A DNA stretch of 64,000 nt. It comes from Burkholderiales bacterium. Lineage in GTDB: Bacteria > Pseudomonadota > Gammaproteobacteria > Burkholderiales > Ga0077523. The translations under genes and the position numbers were made by a program. Shown piece by piece: positions 45,236 to 53,474 of the stretch. Within the stretch, counting starts at the first letter, position 1. Each line of letters starts with the position of its first letter. The notes under the pieces were generated by a model. It did no database searches, was not told the DNA's origin, and worked only from the letters and a program-made list of their open reading frames with translations. The DNA lies in contig JALHMS010000003.1 in the NCBI GenBank assembly GCA_022843925.1, positions 184,440 to 248,439 of the forward strand, given 5' to 3'.

Positions 45236-46710
45236 GCCGCGGCCCGACCCGCCGCCGCGCCGGCAATGCGTCCGAAGACGGCGCCATTCGTGAGTCCGCT
45301 GCCGCCGGGATAGTTGAAGTAGAAAATGCCGCCGACGAGTTCCCCCGCCGCGTACAGCCCAGGAATCGGTGGCCCGTCGGTCGACAGGACGCGCGCGCCG
45401 GTATCGATGCGCAGGCCGCCGAACGTGAACGTGATGCCGCAGGTGACGGCGTAGGCCTCGAACGGCGGCTCGTCGATGGTGTTGGCCCAGTTCGACTTGT
45501 TCACGGCGAGACCGGTGGTGCCGCGGCCGTCCTTCACGTTCGGGTCGAACGGCACGTCGCGCTTCACCGCTCCGTTGTAGCGCCGGATCTCGTCGAGCGC
45601 TGCCGCACCGTTCACGTCGTCGAGCTTCGCGACCAAGGCCTCGAGCGAATCGGCGGTGACCTTCGTCACCTGCCGGATGCGGTACTCGTCGCGCAGCAGA
45701 TGCACCACCTTGCGATCGAAGACCTGCCACGCGAACTGACCCGGCTGCGCGAGGATCACGCGGCCGTACTTCGCGTACGTGTAGTTGCGGAAGTCGGCGC
45801 CTTCGTCGACGAAGCGGCGGCCGTCGGCATTCAACATGATCCCGAACGGATACGAGTGCTTCTGGAAGGCATCGCCCACGGCGAGATCCCCGAACTCGGG
45901 CGCGTTGCGTTCCCAGCCGACGGCGTGACAGCCGGACCAGTTGCCGGCAGGCGAGGCACCGATATCGAGCGCCATGCGAATGACGTCGCCGGTGTTGAAC
46001 CGCGTGCCGCGCACCTTCGCCAGTTCCCAACCGGGGCCGAGGTAACGCGCACGCCATTCCGGGTTCGCCTGGAAGCCACCGCCAGCGAGGACGACGCTCC
46101 GGGCGCGCACTTCGGTCGTCCGCCCTTCACGCTTCACCCGCACGCCCCGCACACCATCGTCGCCGTGCAGCAGCGCGAGCGCGGGCGTCGAATACCAGAT
46201 GTCGATGCCTGCCTGGCGGGCCGCCTGCGTGAGCGCGTCAACGAGACCGGGCCCGCCGCCCCACGCCTCGACCGTGAGTCCCCCCCAGAACTTGAACTTC
46301 CCGTCGACCTTGAAGGCCTGGCGACCGTAGATCGGCACGAAGCGGACACCCTTCGAGCGCATCCACTGAAGCGTGTCGAGGCTGCGCTTGACCAGGACCT
46401 CGGTGAGATCCGGATCGCAGCGGTACTGCGTGACGCGCGCGATATCGTCGAGGAACTGGTCCTCGGGGTACGTTCCGAAATCCGTCCGCGCGATCTCGTC
46501 GTCGGTCAGATCGGGCATCAACTGGCGGAGATCGTCGACGCCGCGGTAGGCCACGCGCATGGCGCCGGCGGTGAATCTCGAGTTGCCTCCGGACTCGTCC
46601 TCCGGGGCGCGCTCCAGCACGAGCACGCGCTCGCAGTGCTCCCTCGCGGACAGCGCCGCGCAGAGCGCCGCGTTGCCTCCCCCCACCACGATCACGTCGT
46701 AGTCGTGCAC
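45232..46710 (-). CDS. FAD-dependent dehydrogenase, TcuA/fumarate-reductase flavoprotein family
   Basis: A 492-residue flavoenzyme from GTG 46710 with GGAGAG ahead. The N-terminus DYDVIVVGGGNAALCAALSARE, then GGNSRFTAGAMR, closely fits tricarballylate dehydrogenase TcuA. The C-terminal FAD-binding part is GGLRIDTGARVLSTDG, LYAAGELVGGIFYFNYPGGSGLTNGAVFG. It should oxidise a saturated carboxylate to an enoate. No TcuB Fe-S partner is present in the window. The frame runs far upstream through the next gene, but that extension is antisense-like noise. Confidence 0.9.
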   Translation of the reverse strand: MHDYDVIVVGGGNAALCAALSAREHCERVLVLERAPEDESGGNSRFTAGAMRVAYRGVDDLRQLMPDLTDDEIARTDFGTYPEDQFLDDIARVTQYRCDPDLTEVLVKRSLDTLQWMRSKGVRFVPIYGRQAFKVDGKFKFWGGLTVEAWGGGPGLVDALTQAARQAGIDIWYSTPALALLHGDDGVRGVRVKREGRTTEVRARSVVLAGGGFQANPEWRARYLGPGWELAKVRGTRFNTGDVIRMALDIGASPAGNWSGCHAVGWERNAPEFGDLAVGDAFQKHSYPFGIMLNADGRRFVDEGADFRNYTYAKYGRVILAQPGQFAWQVFDRKVVHLLRDEYRIRQVTKVTADSLEALVAKLDDVNGAAALDEIRRYNGAVKRDVPFDPNVKDGRGTTGLAVNKSNWANTIDEPPFEAYAVTCGITFTFGGLRIDTGARVLSTDGPPIPGLYAAGELVGGIFYFNYPGGSGLTNGAVFGRIAGAAAGRAAA

Positions 46711-46730
46711 TGGCTCTCTCCGGGCACGCA

Positions 46731-48269
46731 CTAGATGCGGAACTCGATCAGGAAGGGACCGCGCCTGGCGGCAGCCGCCTTGAAGACGTCGGCGAACCCT
46801 TCCAGATCCTCGACGCGACGCGCCTCGACACCGAGGCTCCCGGCCAGCGCGACCCAGTCGATCTCGGGCCGCGCGAGGTCGAAGAGTTCGTTCGACGCCG
46901 GGCCGGGCTGCGCGCCCACGTTGAGGAGTTCGCCGTGGAGGATCTTGTAGACGCGGTTCGCAAAGACGACATTGATCACGTCGAGCTTCTCGCGCGCCTG
47001 CGTCCACAACGATTGCACGGTGTACATGCCGGCACCATCGGCCTGGAGACAAACGACCTTGCGATCCGGGCAGGCGATCGCCGCACCCGTCGCGCACGGG
47101 AAGCCGTGTCCGATGGCGCCGCCCGTGATCTGCAGCCAGTCGTGCGGTGCCGCGCCGAAGGTCGGGGACAGCAACTCGCGGCCGGAGGTGACGGCGTCCT
47201 CGGCGACGATACAGTTCTCCGGAAGCAGCGCGCCCAGCGTGCTGGCGAAGGCCACGGGATCGAAGGCCCCGCGCACGAGCTGTGGCGCCTGCTGGATCGG
47301 GATCCGCGTGTCGCGGGGCGCGCCGAGTTCGTCGGCCAGCCATTCGAGCGCACCGACGACGTCCTGCTCCGGGCGGGCCAGGACGTGCGTGATCGCGTCG
47401 GGCGCAGCGAGCAGACTCGGCTTGCCCGGATACGCGAAGAACGAGGCCGGCGTCTTCGCGCCCACGAGGATCACGTGCCGGAAATCGGAGAACAGCTTCA
47501 ACGCGCGATCGACGGCGTACGGAATGCGATCGACCGCCGGGCGACCACGGCCGCGGACGATGCGCGGGAGCTGCGTAGGTGCCCGCAGGTGCGTCCCCGT
47601 GAGCTGAGCGATGCGATGGGCCGCGGTGATCCCCGCTTCGAGCAACGCCGGGCCCGACAGCACCATCAACGCACGCTCGCCGCTTCGAAGCACCTGCGCG
47701 ATCGACCGCAACGTGTCGGGCGCGACCGCGGTACGCGCGGGCACCGACAGTCGTTCGCCGACCACACCGCCGTCGCTCCAGGCCGTATCGGCAGGGAGGA
47801 TCAGCGTGGCGATCTGACCCGGCGGGGACAGCGCCGCCTGCGCAGCCGCCGCGCCGTCGGCGCCGACCCGCGCCGAGGACTCGGTGGTGTGCACCCAGTG
47901 CGACACCGCCCGCGCGAGTCCCTCGACATCGGACGTGAGCGGCGTGTCGTACTGGCGGTGGTGGGTCGCGTGATCGCCCACGATGTTGAGCATCGGAACG
48001 TTGGCCCGGCGGGCGTTGTGCACGTTGGCGATGCCGTTGGCGAGGCCGGGGCCGCAGTGCAGCAGCGTCGCGGCGGGCCTGCCGGTCATGCGCGCGTAGC
48101 CGTCCGCACAACCGGTGACCACCGTCTCCGCGAGCCCGAGCACGCAGCGCATGCCGGCAACCTTGTCGAGCGCGGCCACGAAGTGCATCTCGGAGGTGCC
48201 GGGGTTGGCGAAGCAGGTGTCGATGCCGCTCGCGAGCAGCGTACGGACGAGGCTTTCGGCGCCATTCAT
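46731..48269 (-). CDS. thiamine-diphosphate-dependent enzyme, acetolactate synthase/benzoylformate decarboxylase type
   Basis: A 512-residue enzyme from ATG 48269 (AGAGGA ahead), first gene of the operon. The N-terminal Pyr domain has FANPGTSEMHFVAALD and the ThDP-activating Glu48 in LAETVVTGCADGYAR. The cofactor site at the C-terminus is QADGAGMYTVQSLW with FAN, so the usual GDG is ADG. Overall closest to benzoylformate-decarboxylase-like members that lack the AHAS regulatory pairing. It probably decarboxylates a 2-oxo acid to the aldehyde used by the dehydrogenase downstream. Confidence 0.87.
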   Translation of the reverse strand: MNGAESLVRTLLASGIDTCFANPGTSEMHFVAALDKVAGMRCVLGLAETVVTGCADGYARMTGRPAATLLHCGPGLANGIANVHNARRANVPMLNIVGDHATHHRQYDTPLTSDVEGLARAVSHWVHTTESSARVGADGAAAAQAALSPPGQIATLILPADTAWSDGGVVGERLSVPARTAVAPDTLRSIAQVLRSGERALMVLSGPALLEAGITAAHRIAQLTGTHLRAPTQLPRIVRGRGRPAVDRIPYAVDRALKLFSDFRHVILVGAKTPASFFAYPGKPSLLAAPDAITHVLARPEQDVVGALEWLADELGAPRDTRIPIQQAPQLVRGAFDPVAFASTLGALLPENCIVAEDAVTSGRELLSPTFGAAPHDWLQITGGAIGHGFPCATGAAIACPDRKVVCLQADGAGMYTVQSLWTQAREKLDVINVVFANRVYKILHGELLNVGAQPGPASNELFDLARPEIDWVALAGSLGVEARRVEDLEGFADVFKAAAARRGPFLIEFRI

Positions 48270-48369
48270 GGGAGATCCTCTGCCGCGGTGTCGGTCGGGG
48301 CCCGAAAATAGCACAGGGCACCGTGGGACTGCGCCCTGAACAGGTGGTCCCGCGCCGCGCGCGACCGCA

Positions 48370-50091
48370 TCAGGGCGATGGCGGCGCGTGCGGTTCCTGG
48401 GCCTTCGCCATCGCCTCCGTCAGCAGCACGCGCCACTCCGCCGAGCTGTCGGCGCCGTCGGCGGAATCGAGCCGGCGACTGTGCACCGCCTGCGCCGAGA
48501 TCGTCTCCCCGGAGATGGTGTGCTGGTTCACCAGGTCGGGAATGGCGGCGAGCAGGGCCTTCACGTCGCCCTCGACCTGCGCCGTCTCGTCGGCGTCGTC
48601 GTGGCGATACAGCCACGTCACCACGAGCGTCGATTCGAGAAGGCGCCAGATGCCTCGCTGTCGGCCCTTGATCAACTCCACTTCGCGCTCACGCTGGCTG
48701 ATGCGGGCGATGTCCTTCGCCATGCGACGCAGGAAGATCGCGAGGGAGGTCTCGTCGGGCCCGGTCGCGTGGAACACGGCGACCACGCCGACGTGGCCGC
48801 CCTGCCCGCGGAGGCTCTCGGCGACGAGGTTGCGCTCGAGCGCCGTCGCGGTGGCCATGGCGTAGACCTTCGCGACCGAGAAGTACACGAAACCGACGAA
48901 CACCGGCCCGGCCAGGTTGAAGTAGAAGTTCGTGAGGTTGATGGTGAGGTATGAGATCACGAGCAGCGCGACCTGCGACACACCGTAGATGCGCGCGAAA
49001 CGGTCGGCCTCGACATCGCGATAGAAGCCGAGTGCCGTGGCCCACAGGATCGCGAACGTCGCGAGGAGCGCAGGCAGATGACTCTCCGGAATGCGGATGA
49101 AGTCGTTGTGCTTCACGTTGTCGATGGCGGTCGCGAGGATCTCGACCCCGGGAAAGTGCCTGTCCATCGGCGTGGGCTTGATGTCGAAGAGCCCCGCCGC
49201 CGACGAGCCCACCACCACGATCTTCCCGGTGAACTCGTCCTGCGGCCGCTTCTTCTCGGATGACAGCAGATCGAAGTAGACGTCGCTGAAATCGACGTAG
49301 TGATAGCTGAAGGGCTTGCCGCGCCAGTTGATGAGTTGATCCTGTGCGACGGGGGGCTTCCAGCCGAGCACCTCGCCGATGCGCGTGGGCAGTGACGGCA
49401 GGCGCCAGCCGCCGATGTCCATGTAGAGCAGGTACGCGCGCGCCGTGCCGTCGGCGTCGAGTTCGATGTTGAACGTGCCGAGCCGTCCGCTCTTCAGCGC
49501 GGAAGCGAAATGGGGCACGACCAGCGCGGCCGTCCGCGCGGGATCGGGGCTCGCGTCGGGCATGGGAGTGACCCCGGGGAGCAGGCCCACGCGCACGCTG
49601 CTTGTCGCATCCCCGGACTCGTGGAGGCGGAGGATGGGGAAGAACGTGTTGTTCGAAGCGGCGATCGCGGCGTCGAAGTACTCGTCGCTCCCGGGGTTGA
49701 AGACATCGGGATCGCTGAAGAGGATGTCGAAGACGATCGCGGCGGGCTTCTGCGCGTTGATCTGCTCGACGAACTCGCCCAGCACCTGGCGGGGCCAGGG
49801 CCAGCGTCCGTAGTCCTTCGCCATCGTCGAGAGGCTGGCCTCGTTGATGTCGACGATCACGATCTGCGGATCGGGCGCCGGCTCGATGAAGCGGCTGCGG
49901 ATCACGAGGTCGTAGGCGCGCTCGCGCATGTCGACGATCTTCTCGAACACGAAGGCATCGAGAGTGGCGAGACCCGAGAAGATCAGCGCCAGGTAGACGT
50001 AGAAATTGCGGCGCAGCCGGCGTGCCAGGAACCCGGTGAGGCCGCGATAGAGCCGCAGGAAGTAACGCAGCAACGTGACTCCGGCCTTCAT
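48370..50091 (-). CDS. membrane protein with extracytoplasmic CHASE2 sensor domain
   Basis: A 573-residue protein; GGAGG precedes ATG 50091. One membrane helix near 29-47 (FYVYLALIFSGLATLDAFVF) leads to a periplasmic CHASE2 domain (about 50-330: YDLVIRSRF, IVIVDINEASL, GRWPWPR, AAIVFDILFSDPD, GKIVVVGSSAAGLFD). Two or three helices follow (LPALLATFAILWATALGFY, ALLVISYLTINLTNFYF, GPVFVGFVYFSVAKVYAMA). The cytoplasmic 150 residues show no cyclase, kinase or GGDEF motif. So the sensor lacks a known output domain. The MarR gene starts 64 bp upstream. Confidence 0.83.
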   Translation of the reverse strand: MKAGVTLLRYFLRLYRGLTGFLARRLRRNFYVYLALIFSGLATLDAFVFEKIVDMRERAYDLVIRSRFIEPAPDPQIVIVDINEASLSTMAKDYGRWPWPRQVLGEFVEQINAQKPAAIVFDILFSDPDVFNPGSDEYFDAAIAASNNTFFPILRLHESGDATSSVRVGLLPGVTPMPDASPDPARTAALVVPHFASALKSGRLGTFNIELDADGTARAYLLYMDIGGWRLPSLPTRIGEVLGWKPPVAQDQLINWRGKPFSYHYVDFSDVYFDLLSSEKKRPQDEFTGKIVVVGSSAAGLFDIKPTPMDRHFPGVEILATAIDNVKHNDFIRIPESHLPALLATFAILWATALGFYRDVEADRFARIYGVSQVALLVISYLTINLTNFYFNLAGPVFVGFVYFSVAKVYAMATATALERNLVAESLRGQGGHVGVVAVFHATGPDETSLAIFLRRMAKDIARISQREREVELIKGRQRGIWRLLESTLVVTWLYRHDDADETAQVEGDVKALLAAIPDLVNQHTISGETISAQAVHSRRLDSADGADSSAEWRVLLTEAMAKAQEPHAPPSP

Positions 50092-50155
50092 CGGGTCGCC
50101 TCCGGGATCGGAAGTGGTGGGCGGTGCGATCGCACGGGGCGACCGTCCGGAAGCT

Positions 50156-50653
50156 TCACGCAGTGCTCCGGCGCCGGCGTCCGGCGGGGGGCCGGGTGCC
50201 TGTCGGCGGGGCAGCGACATCGTCCGTCGCGGCGCGACCGGCTTCCAGCGACGTGATCCGGTCGAGCATCGCGTGGAGCGCCTCGACGGTGTCGGCACCC
50301 CAGTCGGCGTCGAGCCGGCGGTACTCGGCCTCGATGCGTGGAATCAACCGTTCGATGATCCCGCGGCTACGCGCCGTGAGGTCGACCGACTGCCGGCGCT
50401 GGTCGGACGAAGACTGGGTGCGCGTGACGAGATCCACGGACGCCATCCGCGCGAGGATGCCGGTGAGGCTGGGCGGGAGAATGCTGCAGGCGTCCGCGAT
50501 CTGCCCGGGTTCCTGGGGACTGCGCTCGGCCAGCACGCGCAGGATGCGCCACTGCTGTTCGGTGAGACCCTCCTCGGCGATGAGTGGCCGGAACCGGCGC
50601 ATCACCGTCTCGCGGGCTTCGAGCAGCCGCAAGGCGAGATTGCGGCGCGGCAT
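50156..50653 (-). CDS. MarR-family regulator, HpaR-like
   Basis: A 165-residue regulator from ATG 50653 (GTG 50659 is possible). MPRRNLALRLLEARE is the HpaR-type N-terminus; the winged helix is LTEQQWRILRVLAE, IADACSILPPSLTGILARM, TRTQSSSDQRRQSVDLTARS. HpaR represses homoprotocatechuate degradation and related aromatic operons in response to an aromatic acid. Here it follows CoA-transferase and enoyl-CoA hydratase genes, so an aromatic or acyl-CoA inducer is plausible. C-terminal 25 residues are a Pro/Arg-rich tail. Confidence 0.87.
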   Translation of the reverse strand: MPRRNLALRLLEARETVMRRFRPLIAEEGLTEQQWRILRVLAERSPQEPGQIADACSILPPSLTGILARMASVDLVTRTQSSSDQRRQSVDLTARSRGIIERLIPRIEAEYRRLDADWGADTVEALHAMLDRITSLEAGRAATDDVAAPPTGTRPPAGRRRRSTA

Positions 50654-50804
50654 CTTCACGGCGTGCCCCGCGGGTCCGCATCGGCATGCACGGCGGAGGG
50701 GCGGATGGGGTTCCTGCTGGCGTGCATCATCGTTCGAGCGTGACTCCGGCCTTGTCGGTCGAGTGTCGCACGATCGCCGCGCCGACGAAATCCTCCGCCT
50801 GCCG

Positions 50805-52016
50805 TCAGTGCCGGGAGACCACGCCTCGCGTTTCGAGGTCGTCGATGCGAGCGCAGTCGTAGCCGGCCACCTCGGCGAGGATCTCGCGCGTGTGCTCGCC
50901 GACCTCGCGCGGCGCGGCCCCGGCGGGATGCACGGGCTGGCCGTCGACGTGGAACGGCGAGGCCGTCACGCGCACGCTGCCGCGCGCCGCGTGGGGCACC
51001 TCGGGGAAGGCCTGCCGTGCGGCCATCTGCGGGTGGATCACGACCTCCTCGGGGGACAGCATGGGCACCGTCGGGATCCGCGCACCCGACAGTGCGCGCA
51101 CGGCGTCATCGACACTGGCGTAGCCGTCGAGCCATTCGCGCAGCACCGGGAGCAACTCGTTCCAGTGGTCGCGCCGCGCGGGGGCTGTGGCGAATCGCGG
51201 ATCGGTGGCGAGTTCGGGGCGACCGGCGAGCGCGACGATCCGACCCCAGAGGTGCGCCGCGCCCGCCGTCTGCAGCGCGATATGCCGGCCGGCGATCTCG
51301 TGCACCACCATGCCGACGCGTGCGCGCCGCTCGACGACGCCACCGTTCAGCAGCGCCGCGTAGTTGATGTCGTCGGCGCCGACCAGGCACTCCAGCATCG
51401 ATACATCGAGCCACGCGCCCTCCCCGGTCCGCCCGTGCCGGACGAGCGCCGCGCAGATCGCACCGAAGGCATGGGTGCCGGCAAGCACGTCGGCCGCCTG
51501 CAGATACGCGGCCCGGGGTTCGGGACCGCCTGCGCGTTCGAGGTCCATCATCCCCGAGATCGCATTGATGAGATGGGCGTACGCCTGCATGCCGGCGAGC
51601 GGACCCGTCTGACCGAAACCCGAGATGGAGCAGTAAACGAGGTCGGGGCGCAACGGTGCGAGGGTGGCGTGATCGAGCCCGTACTTCGCCATGACGCCCG
51701 GCGAGAAGTTCTCGACGAGGACATCCGCGCGACGCACCAGATCGAGGATCACGGCGCGCGCGTCGGGATGCGCGAGGTCGACGGCGATGCTGCGCTTGCC
51801 GGCGTTCAGCCGGATGAAGTAGCTGCTCTGGTCCGTGCGTCCGGGATCGAGCTGCAGCACGATGTGGCGCACCTCATCGCCCTCGATCGGGCGTTCGACC
51901 TTGATGACATCCGCGCCCTGGTCGGCCAGGAGGCGCGTGCAGTACGGGCCCGCCAGCACGCGGGTGAAGTCGAGGACGGTGATGCCGGACAGCAGCTTTT
52001 CTCTGGATGGGGGCAT
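50805..52016 (-). CDS. CaiB/BaiF-type (class III) CoA-transferase
   Basis: A 403-residue enzyme from ATG 52016; a good ribosome site is not visible. It begins LSGITVLDFTRVLAGPYCTRLLADQGADVIKVE, the family signature. The catalytic Asp is probably D176 in AADVLAG. FGQTGPLAGMQAY and the C-terminal REILAEVAGYD fit the family. It moves CoA between an acid and an acyl-CoA. The enoyl-CoA hydratase gene lies 66 bp upstream, suggesting activation and beta-oxidation-like steps on one acid. Confidence 0.93.
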   Translation of the reverse strand: MPPSREKLLSGITVLDFTRVLAGPYCTRLLADQGADVIKVERPIEGDEVRHIVLQLDPGRTDQSSYFIRLNAGKRSIAVDLAHPDARAVILDLVRRADVLVENFSPGVMAKYGLDHATLAPLRPDLVYCSISGFGQTGPLAGMQAYAHLINAISGMMDLERAGGPEPRAAYLQAADVLAGTHAFGAICAALVRHGRTGEGAWLDVSMLECLVGADDINYAALLNGGVVERRARVGMVVHEIAGRHIALQTAGAAHLWGRIVALAGRPELATDPRFATAPARRDHWNELLPVLREWLDGYASVDDAVRALSGARIPTVPMLSPEEVVIHPQMAARQAFPEVPHAARGSVRVTASPFHVDGQPVHPAGAAPREVGEHTREILAEVAGYDCARIDDLETRGVVSRH

Positions 52017-52082
52017 GGCGCGGGCCGGTGCGTTTCAAGGGAGCTGAGGGTAACGCACCCGCGCCTGCGGCGACCCTGCCGT

Positions 52083-52850
52083 TCAGAACTTCGAGAAATC
52101 GGCCGGTCGCTTCTCGAAGAACGCGGCCACCGCCTCCTTCACTTCGCCGGAGGCAAGCTGGGCGCGGAAGTGACGACTCTCCTCGGCCATCTGCTCGGCC
52201 ACGGGCCCCGCCATCGCGCGCTTCATGAGCGCCTTCGAGAGCTGCACCGACTTCGGCGGGAGAGCGGCGATGGCCAACGCGACATCGTTGGCATGCGCGA
52301 GGAGTTGGTCGGCGGGCACGATCGCCGTCACGATGCCGGCGGCCAGGGCCTGCTCCGCGGAGAACGGACGCCCGAGGAGCAGCAACTCGGCCGCGCGCTG
52401 ATAGCCCGCGATCATCGGCAGCAGCAGGCCGGAGGCAGCCTCGGGGACGAGCCCCAGACGCACGAACGGCAGCTGGAAGCGTGTCCCGGGCGCTGCGTAG
52501 ACGAAGTCGCAATGGAGCAACATCGTGGTGCCGATACCCACGGCCGGCCCCCCGACGGCAGCGACGAGTGGCTTGGCCGCTGTCGAGACCGCGCGCAGAA
52601 ATTGTGCGACGGGCGCATCGTCCCCCTGGTCGGGCCGTGCCGCGAAGTCGGCGAGATCGTTGCCGGCACTGAAGCAGTCGGGCTCACCGTGGATGAGCAC
52701 CGCACGGACTGCAGGATCCGCATCGGCACCGCGGAGTGCGTCGGCGAGCGCCTGGTACATGGCGACCGTGAGCGCGTTCTTCTTGTCCGGCCGGTCGAGG
52801 CGGATCCGGGTGATGCGGTCTCGCGTTTCGACGAAGACGGGGACGGTCAT
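52083..52850 (-). CDS. enoyl-CoA hydratase/isomerase family protein
   Basis: A 255-residue crotonase-fold enzyme; GGAGTTCTCC lies before ATG 52850. The oxyanion-hole peptides are DCFSAGNDLADF and AVGGPAVGIGTTMLLHCDF; FQLPFVRLGLVPEAAS carries the position of the second catalytic residue. Length is typical. The acid and base residues vary in this family, so hydratase or isomerase cannot be told apart. Forms an acyl-CoA module with the CoA-transferase. Confidence 0.92.
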   Translation of the reverse strand: MTVPVFVETRDRITRIRLDRPDKKNALTVAMYQALADALRGADADPAVRAVLIHGEPDCFSAGNDLADFAARPDQGDDAPVAQFLRAVSTAAKPLVAAVGGPAVGIGTTMLLHCDFVYAAPGTRFQLPFVRLGLVPEAASGLLLPMIAGYQRAAELLLLGRPFSAEQALAAGIVTAIVPADQLLAHANDVALAIAALPPKSVQLSKALMKRAMAGPVAEQMAEESRHFRAQLASGEVKEAVAAFFEKRPADFSKF

Positions 52851-52909
52851 GGAGAACTCCGAAAGAAAGGGGCGCGGGGCCTGGCCAGCCCGCCCCGCGC
52901 GACGGACGG

Positions 52910-53389
52910 TTACTTCAGATCAGCCGCGGCCGCATCGAGCCCCGCCTGTGCACACATGCCGTCCTGCTCGGCCGTCACGCCGCTCACGCCGATGGCACCG
53001 ATGGCCTCGCCGGCGGCGGTCTTGATCGGCAGCCCGCCTTCGAACGTGGCGACACCGGGCACGTGGGCGATACCGGGCACGCTCTTGGCGATCTCGCCGA
53101 CGGCCTTCGTCGGGAACGGGAACATGGTCGAGGTGTTGGCCTTCAACTGGGCGATCTGGATGCTGCCGCGGAAGGCGCCATCCATGCGCTCGAAGTACTT
53201 CAGGTTGCCGCCGTCGTCGAGGATGGCGATGTTCACGCGCCAGCCCTCGGCCTTCGCCTTCGCGACGCAGCCGGCGGCGATCTTCTTCGCGGTGTCGAGG
53301 TTGAGGGTGGTCTTCTTGTCCTGGGCGGAAGCCGGGGCGGCCAATGCGAGGGCGACCGTGGTGGCCGCGGCGAGAATGAAGGTCTTCAT
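52910..53389 (-). CDS. exported GlcG/HbpS-family heme-binding protein
   Basis: A 159-residue protein; AGGAGAACCCC precedes ATG 53389. A signal peptide (TFILAAATTVALALAAPASA) is cleaved near residue 22. The GlcG/HbpS domain follows: LDTAKKIAAGCVAKAKAEGW, VNIAILDDGGNLKYFERMDGA, GLPIKTAAGEAIGAIGVSG. Such proteins bind heme or corrinoids or are found with catabolic operons, with exact roles often unknown. It precedes the acyl-CoA genes by 59 bp and may be in the same operon. Confidence 0.88.
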   Translation of the reverse strand: MKTFILAAATTVALALAAPASAQDKKTTLNLDTAKKIAAGCVAKAKAEGWRVNIAILDDGGNLKYFERMDGAFRGSIQIAQLKANTSTMFPFPTKAVGEIAKSVPGIAHVPGVATFEGGLPIKTAAGEAIGAIGVSGVTAEQDGMCAQAGLDAAAADLK

Positions 53390-53474
53390 GGGGGTTCTCC
53401 TGGGTCGGATCGGGGCGCGCTCCTGCCTGCGAGACGCCTCATGACGATAGCAAAGTTCCTGAACGATGTTCATT

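Noticed and set aside
43802-46057. An N-terminal fusion to the aldehyde dehydrogenase
   Set aside because: The extension is a shifted reading of the TcuA-like gene. The dehydrogenase starts at 45235 with an ATGA overlap.
45232-48321. One 1029-residue fusion of the TcuA-like protein with an upstream region
   Set aside because: The upstream 530 codons are out of frame with the well-defined ThDP enzyme on the same strand; the flavoprotein begins at GTG 46710 with its own ribosome site.
50124-53444. A 1106-codon open frame on the plus strand
   Set aside because: Antisense to the MarR, CoA-transferase, enoyl-CoA hydratase and heme-binding genes.
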